A stretch of DNA of 64,000 nt from Algoriphagus lutimaris (GTDB lineage Bacteria; Bacteroidota; Bacteroidia; Cytophagales; Cyclobacteriaceae), in contig NZ_JAFIDJ010000001.1 in assembly GCF_017051705.1 (NCBI RefSeq), forward strand, positions 1,269,786-1,333,785, read 5' to 3'. A program made the translations under genes and the position numbers. Under the pieces are notes generated by a model. It did not search any database, was not told the DNA's origin, and worked only from the letters and a program-made list of their open reading frames with translations. Of this stretch, positions 34,778-44,087 are shown piece after piece (the first letter of the stretch is position 1; each line of letters begins with the position of its first letter).

Positions 34778-37318
34778 TTAATCATTTGATTCATCTCCTG
34801 GGGACTCAGGAGATTCGTTTTTTGCTTCCGGAGAATCTTCAGAAATCTCATTCTCAATTTCCTCTTCCTCCTCTTTCGTAATTTTTTCAACAGACGAAAT
34901 ACTATCTTCTTCTCCTACTTTTATCAATCGAACTCCCTGAGTTGCTCTTCCCATAATACGGAGAGTATCCATAGAAATTCGGATGATAATTCCAGATTTG
35001 TTAATAATCATTAAATCGTCAGAATCATTCACTTCTTTGATAGCAACCAATGCCCCGGTTTTCTCCGTCACATTCATTGCTTTCACTCCTTTACCTCCTC
35101 TATTGGTAATTCTGTACTCTTCTAGATAGGAACGCTTTCCATATCCGTTTTCTGAAACCACCAATAAAGTAGCTGACTCATCAGAGGCACAAACCATGCC
35201 AATCACAAAGTCATCTTCGCCAGTCAAAGTAATCGCTTTTACTCCGGTAGCAGTCCTACCCATCGGCCTTACAGCTGTTTCAGGGAAATGAATAGCTCTT
35301 CCGGATTTAGCAGCAATTACGATATGCTGATCCCCATTAGTCATATCTACTCTGACTAGTTGATCATCTTCTCTAATATTTAAAGCAATGATACCATTGG
35401 TTCTTGGTCTAGAATATTGCTCTAATGTTGTCTTCTTTATAATTCCCTTTCGAGTCACCATCACCAAGAAATGATTATTGATGTAATCTTCATCATTTAA
35501 ATCATCTACTTGAATAATTGATCGAATTTTATCGTCCGATTCTATATTAATCAAGTTTTGGATTGGTCTGCCCTTAGAGGTTTTAGAACCTTCTGGAATA
35601 GCATAGGTCTTTAGCCAGAATAATTTCCCTTTATCGGTAAAGATTAGCAGGTAATTATGAGTAGAGGCTGTAAATATATACTCTGTGAAATCATCTTCTT
35701 TCGTGCTTACACCTCTAGATCCAACTCCCCCTCTACCTTGAGTTCTATATTCAGTTAAGGCAGTTCTTTTTACATATCCTTGATGAGAAACAGTGATCAC
35801 CACCTCTTCATTTGGAATCATATCTTCATAACTGAAATCCTCTGCATTATGCTCAATTTCAGTTCGCCTATCATCTGAATAACGGTCTTTCATCTCCGTC
35901 AGTTCCTCTTTGATGATTTCCATTCGCTTATCCTCGTTTTCAAGAATGAACTTTAATTCTTCAATTAAAGCCATGATTTCCTTGTATTCCTGGATAATTT
36001 TGTCTCTTTCCATTCCAGTCAATCGCTGCAATCTCATGTCGAGAATCGCTCTTGCCTGAATTTCACTCAACTCAAATCGTTCGATTAAGCTATTTCTTGC
36101 CGTTTCTGGATCTGCAGAATTTCTAATTAAAGCAATTACCTCATCCAAATGATCTAAAGCTATCAAATATCCTTGAAGGATATGAGCTCTTTTTTCAGCT
36201 TCTTTTAATTCATACTGCGTTCTACGGACAACGACCTCATGCCTATGATCTACATAATGTACGATAAGATCTTTCAAATTGAGCGTATAAGGTCTTCCTT
36301 TAACTAAGGCGACGTTATTAACTGAAAATGAAGTCTGTAACTGAGTATGTTTATATAAGTTATTTAAAACAACTGATGGAATTGCATCTCTTTTTAATTC
36401 ATAAACAATTCGCATTCCTGATCGATCAGATTCATCTCTGATTGCAGAAATTCCATCAATTTTTTTCTCATTGATCAATTGAGCAGTTTTTTCAACCATG
36501 TTGGCCTTATTGACCATGTAAGGAATTTCAGTGATGACAATCATCTCTTTATTTCCTCCATCTTTAGTCTCCACATTGGCCTTGCCTCGCATGACGATTC
36601 TGCCTCTTCCTGTTTCAAAGGCAGCCTTCACTCCATTATATCCATAAATAATACCACCGGTAGGAAAATCTGGAGCAATAATATGTTCCATCAATTCAGC
36701 TATGGTAATCTCTCTGTTATCGATATATGCAATAATACCTGAAATAACTTCCCCTAAATTGTGAGGTGCCATATTCGTAGCCATACCTACGGCAATACCA
36801 GAGGCTCCATTTAAAAGTAGAGCAGGTACTTTGGCAGGTAATACTACCGGTTCTTTTAAAGAATCATCAAAATTAAATTGATAGTCAACAGTCTCCTTAT
36901 TGATATCCACTAGCATTTCTTCGGCAATTCGCTTTAAGCGGGCCTCAGTATAACGCATCGCGGCAGGGTTATCTCCATCGATGGAACCAAAGTTCCCTTG
37001 TCCATCCACTAATGGATATCGAAGTGACCATGGTTGTGCCATACGAACCATGGTGTCGTACACAGCTGAATCACCATGCGGGTGATATTTACCGAGTACT
37101 TCCCCTACGATTCTCGCAGATTTTTTATAAGGTTTGTTATGAAGTACGCCAAGCTCCTGCATCCCGTAAAGGATCCTTCTATGAACTGGCTTCATTCCGT
37201 CACGGACGTCTGGAAGTGCCCTGGAAACAATAACCGACATCGAATAATCGATGTAGGCTCCGCGCATTTCCTCTTCAATGTTAATGGGTATGATGTTCTC
37301 GTTTTCTCCTTGAGCCAT
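34778..37318 (-). CDS. gyrA: DNA gyrase subunit A
   Basis: The DNA-cutting subunit of gyrase, 846 residues. The catalytic tyrosine is Tyr123 in [10 protein letters not shown]. The quinolone-resistance region reads [17 protein letters not shown] with Ser84 and Asp88 as in sensitive enzymes. The C-terminal domain shows repeated blades ([53 protein letters not shown]), including the GyrA-box pattern [10 protein letters not shown] near residue 530 that separates gyrase from topoisomerase IV. A Glu/Ser-rich acidic tail of about 35 residues ends the protein. No gyrB is in this window. Confidence 0.97.
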   Translation of the reverse strand: MAQGENENIIPINIEEEMRGAYIDYSMSVIVSRALPDVRDGMKPVHRRILYGMQELGVLHNKPYKKSARIVGEVLGKYHPHGDSAVYDTMVRMAQPWSLRYPLVDGQGNFGSIDGDNPAAMRYTEARLKRIAEEMLVDINKETVDYQFNFDDSLKEPVVLPAKVPALLLNGASGIAVGMATNMAPHNLGEVISGIIAYIDNREITIAELMEHIIAPDFPTGGIIYGYNGVKAAFETGRGRIVMRGKANVETKDGGNKEMIVITEIPYMVNKANMVEKTAQLINEKKIDGISAIRDESDRSGMRIVYELKRDAIPSVVLNNLYKHTQLQTSFSVNNVALVKGRPYTLNLKDLIVHYVDHRHEVVVRRTQYELKEAEKRAHILQGYLIALDHLDEVIALIRNSADPETARNSLIERFELSEIQARAILDMRLQRLTGMERDKIIQEYKEIMALIEELKFILENEDKRMEIIKEELTEMKDRYSDDRRTEIEHNAEDFSYEDMIPNEEVVITVSHQGYVKRTALTEYRTQGRGGVGSRGVSTKEDDFTEYIFTASTHNYLLIFTDKGKLFWLKTYAIPEGSKTSKGRPIQNLINIESDDKIRSIIQVDDLNDEDYINNHFLVMVTRKGIIKKTTLEQYSRPRTNGIIALNIREDDQLVRVDMTNGDQHIVIAAKSGRAIHFPETAVRPMGRTATGVKAITLTGEDDFVIGMVCASDESATLLVVSENGYGKRSYLEEYRITNRGGKGVKAMNVTEKTGALVAIKEVNDSDDLMIINKSGIIIRISMDTLRIMGRATQGVRLIKVGEEDSISSVEKITKEEEEEIENEISEDSPEAKNESPESPGDESND

Positions 37319-37413
37319 ATAATGCTTTTGTAGGGTCGATTATTAGCCTGCAAGATAGTAAAAACCCAATGGTTTGAAAAGAGAAAATGTTGTCTAAATG
37401 CGTCTTAAAAAAC

Positions 37414-38436
37414 TTAATACCATTGACCGACTTTTCTGTTCTGATAATTAAAAATTCCGCTACCCCTATACTCTATTCCATTATGCATGTGTTTCATCAC
37501 TACCCCACAGCCAGTAATTTTACATCTTTTGGTACCAGGAAACCGAACAGCAAAGCCCACTTGCATACCATATAGGGTTTGCTTAAGGTTTTGAACTTCA
37601 GAGAAGTCTGAGGCAGCATAGGTAAAATCTCTAAACTCTGCTCCTCCTTTGATAAACATTTTGGTGTAATCCGAAAAATCCCTTTCAATACGCAAAGCTA
37701 TTCCCATATAAGGCTTGTCCCCTACTGCAAGTTTGGGTTCGTACATAGAGCCACCAGCGGCCACACTCTGATCAACAAAATTCTTCATAGTCAATTGACC
37801 GAACTCTCCTTCTAAAATAAATCTCCAAGGATACACTTGTTTGGAGCGCTGAGTCAATTCTGATTGCATGTAATAATTAGCTGACGCATATCTTCTATAC
37901 CTCCATTTCAAAAATGTCTGTCTTCTTTTAGCATCAAATAAAACCAGACCTACTGTACCATATAATTTGCTAGCCTGATAAGATCCACCTTCAAACCCAA
38001 ATTCAAAATCCCCTCCCCTCATAGTTGACATATTCCCCCATTCCTGACCATATCCTCCTCCAATGGTTAATAAGTTGAAAAGATTGATTCTCAAACCGGC
38101 ATTGAAGACAGGAAAAGTCCAGTCATTACTTTTCATTTCCAATGGATTATCTTCTGAAATATCCAGAGGTTGATCAAAATTCTGAAATTGATTAAAATTT
38201 GGATATAAATCAGGATTCACAGTGTAAAAGGGAGTTGAAAACTGGTGGTAAGCTGCACCTGTAGAAAGCTCAATGCTAAACATTTCCAATACATTTCTTG
38301 CTGCGTTGCCAATAGCACTTTCACTTTTGGGGTTTTTCGCTTTTTCAGATATTCCAAAAATATCTTCTCCTTGGGCAAATAAGGCAGTAGAAATAGAATA
38401 AAATAAAATGAATAGGGATAGCTTTTTCAACTTCAT
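37414..38436 (-). CDS. outer-membrane barrel protein of unknown function
   Basis: A signal peptide (residues 1-22, ending LFAQ) is followed by about 318 residues with amphipathic strands rich in aromatic residues and glycine, such as FNAGLRINLFNLLTIGGGYG and FEFGFEGGSYQASKLYGTVG. This suggests an outer-membrane beta-barrel. I cannot assign it to a named family. A C-terminal GTKRCKITGCGVVMKHMHNG segment carries two cysteines. The gene lies alone, 95 bases from gyrA on the same strand, and is preceded by the terminator of the next gene. Confidence 0.65.
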   Translation of the reverse strand: MKLKKLSLFILFYSISTALFAQGEDIFGISEKAKNPKSESAIGNAARNVLEMFSIELSTGAAYHQFSTPFYTVNPDLYPNFNQFQNFDQPLDISEDNPLEMKSNDWTFPVFNAGLRINLFNLLTIGGGYGQEWGNMSTMRGGDFEFGFEGGSYQASKLYGTVGLVLFDAKRRQTFLKWRYRRYASANYYMQSELTQRSKQVYPWRFILEGEFGQLTMKNFVDQSVAAGGSMYEPKLAVGDKPYMGIALRIERDFSDYTKMFIKGGAEFRDFTYAASDFSEVQNLKQTLYGMQVGFAVRFPGTKRCKITGCGVVMKHMHNGIEYRGSGIFNYQNRKVGQWY

Positions 38437-38482
38437 AAAATGGTAACGATTTTTTCCTTTCCTTGGTGTGAAATTAAAAAAA

Positions 38483-38503
38483 AAGCCTCCACAAAGGAGG
38501 CTT
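38483..38503 (-). terminator. intrinsic terminator after the helical exported protein
   Basis: AAGCCTCC (38483-38490) pairs with GGAGGCTT (38496-38503) around ACAAA. On the minus strand it is followed by a run of T. It lies 22 bases past the stop codon of the gene at 38525. Confidence 0.9.
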
Positions 38504-38524
38504 AAATGTTATGTTTATAAGAAA

Positions 38525-39034
38525 TTATTTTCCATCTCCTTTATTACCATCTTCGCTTTCTTCTTCATTTTTAGATTTCATTTCAGAAATTAGAGCTTCC
38601 AATTTTTCTTTGACTGCAGGGTCTGATTTCTGCGCACCATTTACTTTATTGTAAGTAGAAGCACCCAAGATAGAATCATTCATGATCAATTCAGTCTTGT
38701 ATTCTTTCACCACATCCTGAAGAGAATTTTGAAAATCCTGTACTGCTTGATAAGCTGCTTTTTCTTCTTCTGTTACCTCGGCTTCTGCCATTTTTGCTTC
38801 ATCTCCCCAAGCAGCTTTGATTTCATTATATCTAGCTCCTCCTTTGAAGATTTCATTTTCCAAAATCATAGCTCTTAACTCTTCAGTTTTGGAATCTACA
38901 TACTCAGATGTCATCACTTCCACATTGGCAAATTTAGCTAGCTCCTCATTTGTAACTTCTTCCGCTGCTTCCTGCGCAAAACCACTCATTCCAATAAACG
39001 CGAAAAACGCTCCAAACAACAATACTTTTTTCAT
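38525..39034 (-). CDS. small exported helical protein, acidic tail
   Basis: From ATG 39034 the 169-residue protein has a signal peptide (MKKVLLFGAFFAFIGMSGFA, cleaved before QEAAEE), then a helical region with conserved-looking ELAKFANVEVMTSEYVDSKTEEL and a C-terminal acidic/Lys tail (EEESEDGNKGDGK). It recalls small DUF4168-like periplasmic proteins but the match is only suggestive. The 12 residues upstream of Met13 in the longer frame do not fit a signal peptide. Its terminator is strong and the gene is probably monocistronic. Confidence 0.7.
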   Translation of the reverse strand: MKKVLLFGAFFAFIGMSGFAQEAAEEVTNEELAKFANVEVMTSEYVDSKTEELRAMILENEIFKGGARYNEIKAAWGDEAKMAEAEVTEEEKAAYQAVQDFQNSLQDVVKEYKTELIMNDSILGASTYNKVNGAQKSDPAVKEKLEALISEMKSKNEEESEDGNKGDGK

Positions 39035-39156
39035 AATCTTCTCTGATTTTAGTTTTCGTAAGATGCTCAATAAATAAACCTCAATCTAAAAAATCAAGTC
39101 TTTTTGGGTTAATTAAGGTATTTTTAGATAAACGGTAACTAAAAACGCAAAATCCC

Positions 39157-39807
39157 CTAAATTGATTTCAATTCTTTAATGGTATCTACCGGATTCGCAG
39201 AGTTAAAAACAAAACTTCCTGCCACCAAAATATCCGCTCCTGCTTCTTTAAGTTTCGGTGCATTTCCAAGATTTACTCCACCATCAATTTCAATTTTAGT
39301 TTTTGCACCTTTGGAAATTATCAAGTCTTTTAACCTCGAAATCTTTTGATATGTATTTTCAATAAACTTTTGTCCTCCATACCCAGGGTTTACAGACATC
39401 ATGCATACGATATCTATCTCTTGTATAACCTCACTCAATAACTCTACGGGAGAATGTGGATTCAGCGCCACCCCTGATTTGGCTCCCAAGTTTTGGATGG
39501 CTTGAAGTGTTCTGTGTAAATGTGGACAAGCTTCTAGATGCACAGAAATTGTTTCCGCTCCTACTTTTCTAAATGCCTCTAAATAGCGATCTGGGTCCAT
39601 AATCATCAAATGAACATCCAAGGGTTTACTTGCATGCCTGTGAATTGCTTCCGTGACTGGGAGACCGAAGGATATATTAGGGACAAATAAACCATCCATG
39701 ATGTCCACATGAATGTAATCGGCTTCCGAAGAGTTGAGCATTTCCACTTCCTTTTGCAAATTGGCAAAATCTGCAGCAAGGATAGAAGGGGCAATTTGAA
39801 TAGACAT
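39157..39807 (-). CDS. rpe: ribulose-phosphate 3-epimerase
   Basis: This TIM-barrel enzyme interconverts ribulose 5-phosphate and xylulose 5-phosphate in the pentose phosphate pathway. The 216-residue protein keeps the family motifs APSILAADFANL, YIHVDIMDGLFVPNISFG, DVHLMIMDPD (metal His) and VNPGYGGQKFIENTYQKI, and a C-terminal EIDGGVNLGN with phosphate-binding Gly and GADILVAGSFVF. It is the last gene of a likely transcript with the lipoprotein and subtilisin upstream, spaced 37 bases from the subtilisin gene. Confidence 0.95.
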   Translation of the reverse strand: MSIQIAPSILAADFANLQKEVEMLNSSEADYIHVDIMDGLFVPNISFGLPVTEAIHRHASKPLDVHLMIMDPDRYLEAFRKVGAETISVHLEACPHLHRTLQAIQNLGAKSGVALNPHSPVELLSEVIQEIDIVCMMSVNPGYGGQKFIENTYQKISRLKDLIISKGAKTKIEIDGGVNLGNAPKLKEAGADILVAGSFVFNSANPVDTIKELKSI

Positions 39808-39844
39808 ATCTTAAATAGAAATAGTAAGTTTGAAAGGCAATAGT

Positions 39845-41500
39845 TTATTGCCTAAAGAGTTTGGTTCGTTTTAGTTGTTGGCCATCTTGCAATTGCACGA
39901 TATAAAAGCCGGGTTTTAAACCTTGCAAAGAAGTCCTGAAGGAGTCTTTGACTGTATTCCTTATTAGGTTTGCCGTTTGCAGTGTTTTTCCATTCATATC
40001 GATAATTGCAAACTCCGCATTAAGACTTTGACCAAAATAAATAGTCAAATCATCTTCTGCCAAAGGATTTGGAAATACTTTCCAAACAATTTCCTCTTCT
40101 CCACTTACTCCTAAAACTTCTCCGAAATAGGCATCATAGAAATTGGGAATTCCAAAACCCAATTTATTGTCTTTGGCGTCTGCCTGAGTGGCACTCCGAA
40201 TTAAATTCTCCACCAATTCCGCTCGGGTCCATTCTGGTTTGGCCTCCCAAAGACCCGCAGCCAAAGCGGTGATTTGAGGAGCAGAAAATGAGGTTCCATT
40301 GGAAAAACCTAAATTCCCATTGGACTTTATTAAAGCAACTCCATTTCCATAAGTAGTTAAATCTGGTTTTAATCGCCCATCTGCTGTGGGTCCTCTGGAA
40401 CTAAAATTGGATACCTCCAGATTTTTATCCACCGCCCCTATGGCTAGTACTAGTTCTGAGTCGGAAGGCGATACTAAACTGGTTTCAGCCGGACCATAAT
40501 TCCCAACACTGTTCACTATAAGAATCCCTTTTTGGGCAGCGATATTGGCTCCTTGGGTAATCACAGTTGTTTTCCCATCCAAATCTTCTGGAGAATAGTT
40601 CATGGTAGGATCGTCAAAATCATAATACCCTACTGAACTATTAATGATATCTACTCCCAAACTATCTGCATATTCTGCTGCACGGACCCAATTGTATTCT
40701 TCTACTTTATATTCTGTGGCATCATCCTCTGTAATCGCTAAAAAATAATCTGCATCAGGTGCGCCAGAGATTAATATTCCTTCTTCCTTGGCGGCGATTA
40801 GCGAAAGCACATTCGTACCATGCTGATTTGAAGTGAATACATAATCTGACCAAGGCTTCACAAAATCTTTGGTCGCCACGATCTGTTCATTGGTAAATAA
40901 ATGGGCTAAAGCACTGGACTCATCAGTACCGGGAAAACCTGCATCAAAAACAGCTACCATGATCCCTTTGCCGGTAAACCCTTCCTCATGCATCTCGGGA
41001 ATTCTTAATAAGCTATTTTGAAAATCATAAGGCATCTCATTGGTCCCTAACTTACGATGATTGACAGGTAGGCTTATTTTTAAACTTACAGAGGCAAATA
41101 TATTTTTTCCTATCCTAGCATTCGGACTAGGAACAAAATCCAAAGCTACCATTTCCACTTTTTCAACAAATGGAAGAGATTCAATTCCCATAGCTCCTTC
41201 TTCATCAGTAACCAAAACTAAGGCATTTAACCATTTACTGGAATAAAGGACCTCCTGTACATTATCGGCAATTTCATCAATATACTTTTGAGATACTGGT
41301 AAATCCAAAGAATCAGGAAGCACTCCTTCTTTAGCTCTTCTAGCTAATGCTTTTGCTGATAAAAAATGATCCGGTTGATTTAAAGAATATTCCTCCTGTG
41401 GTTTATATTTAAAAAATACAGCATACCTGTCCTGCGCATGGGTTTGAAACCACATTCCAACTAATAGAATTGTCGATAGAAATAGTTTATAATTTCCCAT
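39845..41500 (-). CDS. type IX secreted subtilisin-like protease
   Basis: A signal peptide (residues 1-22, ending THA) is followed by a propeptide-like region, then an S8 catalytic domain. The triad is Asp186 in VAVFDAGF, His227 in QHGTNVLS and Ser404 in GTSFSAPQ, with the oxyanion Asn334 in NSVGNYG. The last 80 residues are a type IX sorting domain (WKVFPNPLAEDDLT ... GFYIVQLQDGQQLKRTKLFR). It should be secreted and may be surface-bound. It overlaps the upstream lipoprotein gene by 14 bases, so the two are probably translationally linked. Confidence 0.93.
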   Translation of the reverse strand: MGNYKLFLSTILLVGMWFQTHAQDRYAVFFKYKPQEEYSLNQPDHFLSAKALARRAKEGVLPDSLDLPVSQKYIDEIADNVQEVLYSSKWLNALVLVTDEEGAMGIESLPFVEKVEMVALDFVPSPNARIGKNIFASVSLKISLPVNHRKLGTNEMPYDFQNSLLRIPEMHEEGFTGKGIMVAVFDAGFPGTDESSALAHLFTNEQIVATKDFVKPWSDYVFTSNQHGTNVLSLIAAKEEGILISGAPDADYFLAITEDDATEYKVEEYNWVRAAEYADSLGVDIINSSVGYYDFDDPTMNYSPEDLDGKTTVITQGANIAAQKGILIVNSVGNYGPAETSLVSPSDSELVLAIGAVDKNLEVSNFSSRGPTADGRLKPDLTTYGNGVALIKSNGNLGFSNGTSFSAPQITALAAGLWEAKPEWTRAELVENLIRSATQADAKDNKLGFGIPNFYDAYFGEVLGVSGEEEIVWKVFPNPLAEDDLTIYFGQSLNAEFAIIDMNGKTLQTANLIRNTVKDSFRTSLQGLKPGFYIVQLQDGQQLKRTKLFRQ

Positions 41501-42161
41501 GCTCGGTAATTATCAAATGTAATTTACTACCTCCATCAATTAACTGATCACCCAAGCAATCATTTCTTGAACAATAGGTCAAAACCTCCTCATAATCCTC
41601 TACCAACCCAATTCCTTTTTCAAACACCTCGTATCGATGATCCCTATAGGTTATTAAATCATCTGCTTCTTCTTGATTGACTTGTATTCTTTTATTCGAA
41701 GAGTTAACAGGAATTATTTTTATCTCAAATATATCTTCAGGAGCATTCAAATAGTTATTGGAATCCCAAATGGCTCCATCATTTGGTGGAAAAACCAGCG
41801 TTACGACCGGCTGATTTTGTTTGGTTCGAATCAACGTTTTCCCTCTCCTTAAAAGTGTATATTTCTCCAATGGTTCCCACTCAAATTGATCATAGGACTT
41901 ACTCCTTTGCACAATAAATACCACTTCATTCGCTTCATTGATGTAGGTAGAATTGATTATATCCTGTAAAAAATACGCATCATCTTCAGAATCATTTTCT
42001 CCATAATATATCGTTTCCTCTACATTATAAATCCAATAATTACCTACCTCTAAAGGTTGAAAATCCAATTCCAATTCAATAGGATTCTCATCTAATTGTC
42101 TCTCACAGCTAACAAACAATCCCAAGACCAATAAAAAAACAATAGGTACAAGTTTGTTCAT
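41487..42161 (-). CDS. putative lipoprotein preceding the subtilisin
   Basis: A lipoprotein signal (MNKLVPIVFLLVLGLFVSC, lipobox Cys19) is followed by a 205-residue domain with LEVGNYWIYNVEETIYYG near the start, a pattern common to small Bacteroidota lipoproteins that follow secreted enzymes. There is no recognisable catalytic motif. The 3' end overlaps the subtilisin start by 14 bases in a different frame, so the protein might help export, folding or localisation of the protease. That link is inferred from gene arrangement only. Confidence 0.72.
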   Translation of the reverse strand: MNKLVPIVFLLVLGLFVSCERQLDENPIELELDFQPLEVGNYWIYNVEETIYYGENDSEDDAYFLQDIINSTYINEANEVVFIVQRSKSYDQFEWEPLEKYTLLRRGKTLIRTKQNQPVVTLVFPPNDGAIWDSNNYLNAPEDIFEIKIIPVNSSNKRIQVNQEEADDLITYRDHRYEVFEKGIGLVEDYEEVLTYCSRNDCLGDQLIDGGSKLHLIITEHGKL

Positions 42162-42240
42162 AGATTCAATTTTGAACTTAAAAATACATTAATTTCCTAT
42201 TTAACCTGATCCTTAAATGATCATATTATTTCAGATTCCT

Positions 42241-42271
42241 TTTCCTAGCCCAATGTTCATTATTACATTTA
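42241..42271 (+). promoter_or_regulatory. candidate promoter of the TrpF-like gene
   Basis: TTTC (42241-42244), 19 bases, then TACATTTA (42264-42271) is a partial match to the Bacteroidota promoter (7 of 8 in the -7 box, weak -33). The ATG at 42291 follows after 20 bases. Confidence 0.4.
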
Positions 42272-42290
42272 CGCTTCCAAAAATCAAGAT

Positions 42291-42911
42291 ATGGCTTTAA
42301 AAACTTTTGTAAAGATAAGTGGCATTACCAATCTCAGTGATGCCAGGTATTGCGCTGGGATGTATGTAAACCTCATAGGATTTTCTTTGGAAGAAGGTAC
42401 AGATAAATTCGTGAATCCAGCTCAATTTAAAGAAATAACAGGTTGGGTTTCAGGTCTTGATTTTGTAGGTGAGTTCGATACACTATCCGCTATTGATGCA
42501 CTTGAAATCTTAAAAGATTATCCTTCCATTACTTGGGTGGAACACACAAGAATTGATGACTTGGTTACTTTAAAAAATGCTGGATATCAAGTAATTTATA
42601 AAAAAGACCTGGCTGAAATAAAACACATGGAAAAATATGTGGCAACAAAACTTCAGGAAGAGGGGATTTTATTCCATATCACCTCCAATGATGATCCTTT
42701 AACTTTAGGTGATAAGGAAGTGATTTCCCTATTGACGAAGGACTGTGAGGTTATCTTAGGAGCGGGTTTATCTGCAGAAAATGTAATTGGGCTCATTGAT
42801 GAGTTAAATCTTAAAGGGATTGTATTAGAGGGAGGAGAAGAAATTAAACCTGGACTCAAAGATTTTGATGAGTTAGCAGACATTTTGGAAGTATTAGAAG
42901 TAGAAGAATAA
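42291..42911 (+). CDS. TrpF-like barrel protein lacking catalytic residues
   Basis: A 206-residue protein with the fold pattern of phosphoribosylanthranilate isomerase: FVKISGITNLSDARYCAGM matches the VKICGIT start, AGMYVNLIGFSLE the strand-2 block, ILGAGLSAENV the late phosphate-loop region, and IKPGLKDFDEL the C-terminal PG.KD motif. However, the catalytic Cys is Ser10, the catalytic Asp strand reads ILFHI, and the SSGVE loop is EGGEE. The protein should therefore not isomerise phosphoribosylanthranilate. It stands alone with its own terminator and no trp genes beside it. Confidence 0.78.
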   Translation: MALKTFVKISGITNLSDARYCAGMYVNLIGFSLEEGTDKFVNPAQFKEITGWVSGLDFVGEFDTLSAIDALEILKDYPSITWVEHTRIDDLVTLKNAGYQVIYKKDLAEIKHMEKYVATKLQEEGILFHITSNDDPLTLGDKEVISLLTKDCEVILGAGLSAENVIGLIDELNLKGIVLEGGEEIKPGLKDFDELADILEVLEVEE

Positions 42912-42914
42912 AAA

Positions 42915-42936
42915 AGGCCCGAAATCAATCGGGCCT
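42915..42936. terminator. bidirectional terminator after the TrpF-like gene
   Basis: AGGCCCGA (42915-42922) pairs with TCGGGCCT (42929-42936) across AATCAA, with A on the left and CTTTTATT on the right. It serves the convergent aldo/keto reductase as well. Confidence 0.9.
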
Positions 42937-42939
42937 CTT

Positions 42940-43887
42940 TTATTCAAATAAATCGGATAGTTTATAAGGACTCTCAGGCCCCGTAAAAAACTTACCATTG
43001 ATAAATCTAAAATCCACTCCTATATCATCTAGCTCCATTAAATCATTCTGATCTAATTTCAATTTTGCAGCAGCAAGATTTTCTTTGATTCTCCCCTGAT
43101 TGGTGGATTTTGGAATCACGGCTATATCTCTAGCAACGGACCAAGCGATCAATACCTGACCTATACTCGCTCCATGTTTTTTAGCGATCAATTCGATAAC
43201 GGGGTCCTTCAATAATACCGGATCATTTTTGTGGCTTTCATTTCTGGAATCCGGTGAACCCAATGGAGAATAGGCAGTCATTAAAATGCCATTTTCCCTA
43301 CAGAATTGAACCAAGGCTTTTTGGGGCAAATATGGATGCATTTCTACCTGATTCATTTCTGGTTTTTGACCTCCAATTTTCATTACCTCCCTAAGTTTGG
43401 CTTGATTAAAATTTGAAACCCCAATATGCTTTGCCAATCCCAGAGCTTTCAAATGTTGCATCCCTTCCCAAGTTTGAGTTAAAGGGACATCCAGATAGGT
43501 ATAAAACTCATCCCTTGTTTTTGCAAACCCAATTCCTCTTTTAAAGGAAATTGGCCAATGTATTAAATACAAATCCACATAGTCCAACCCTAAATCAGAA
43601 AGTGTTTTTTCCAAGGCGGGCTTCACATCCTCATATTTATGGGAATTATTCCAAAGTTTAGAAGTCACAAAAAGTTCTTCTCTTTTGACAAGTCCCTCAT
43701 TTATTGCTTGAGCAATACCCTCTCCTACTTCTTTTTCATTTTGGTAAACTGCTGCACAATCAAGGTGTCGATATCCAGATGCAATTGCCCAATATACTGC
43801 TTGTTTTACCTGTCCTGGTTCACTTTTCCAGGTTCCTAGACCAATAATGGGCATTGGATCCCCATTTTCAAAAGTTAAATTTTTCAT
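42940..43887 (-). CDS. aldo/keto reductase
   Basis: A 315-residue NADPH-dependent reductase with the complete AKR tetrad: Asp in YRHLDCAAVY, Tyr in VYQNEKEVGEG, Lys in FVTSKLWNNSH and His in LYLIHWPIS. The cofactor phosphate region IPKSTNQGRIKENL is near the C-terminus. The protein has no signal peptide, so it works in the cytoplasm on aldehydes or ketones. It resembles aldose/aldehyde reductases; the substrate cannot be set. It is convergent with the TrpF-like gene. Confidence 0.9.
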   Translation of the reverse strand: MKNLTFENGDPMPIIGLGTWKSEPGQVKQAVYWAIASGYRHLDCAAVYQNEKEVGEGIAQAINEGLVKREELFVTSKLWNNSHKYEDVKPALEKTLSDLGLDYVDLYLIHWPISFKRGIGFAKTRDEFYTYLDVPLTQTWEGMQHLKALGLAKHIGVSNFNQAKLREVMKIGGQKPEMNQVEMHPYLPQKALVQFCRENGILMTAYSPLGSPDSRNESHKNDPVLLKDPVIELIAKKHGASIGQVLIAWSVARDIAVIPKSTNQGRIKENLAAAKLKLDQNDLMELDDIGVDFRFINGKFFTGPESPYKLSDLFE

Positions 43888-44056
43888 AAAATTTATAGAC
43901 CCATTTAGGTCTCATTTATTAGGTTAAATAAATAGATCATATAATTCAGTTGTCTAATGACAACGTTTAATACGTTCAAGAAATTCGTGCTTTTCAGAAA
44001 AAAGCTAAATTAGAATGAAAAGAATTTCCATATTCCTAATTGGTAAACCTAAAAAA

Positions 44057-44079
44057 AAACCTCACTATTTGCGAGGCTT
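44057..44079 (-). terminator. intrinsic terminator of the sugar oxidoreductase operon
   Basis: On the minus strand AAGCCTCGC pairs with GTGAGGTTT using G-U wobbles (9 pairs; plus-strand arms 44057-44065 and 44071-44079), followed by nine T. It is just past the stop codon of the gene at 44088. Confidence 0.75.
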
Positions 44080-44087
44080 TGATTTTT

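Noticed and set aside
34778-37318. Possible topoisomerase IV subunit A instead of gyrase
   Set aside because: The GyrA-box pattern [10 protein letters not shown] and repeated C-terminal blades support gyrase.
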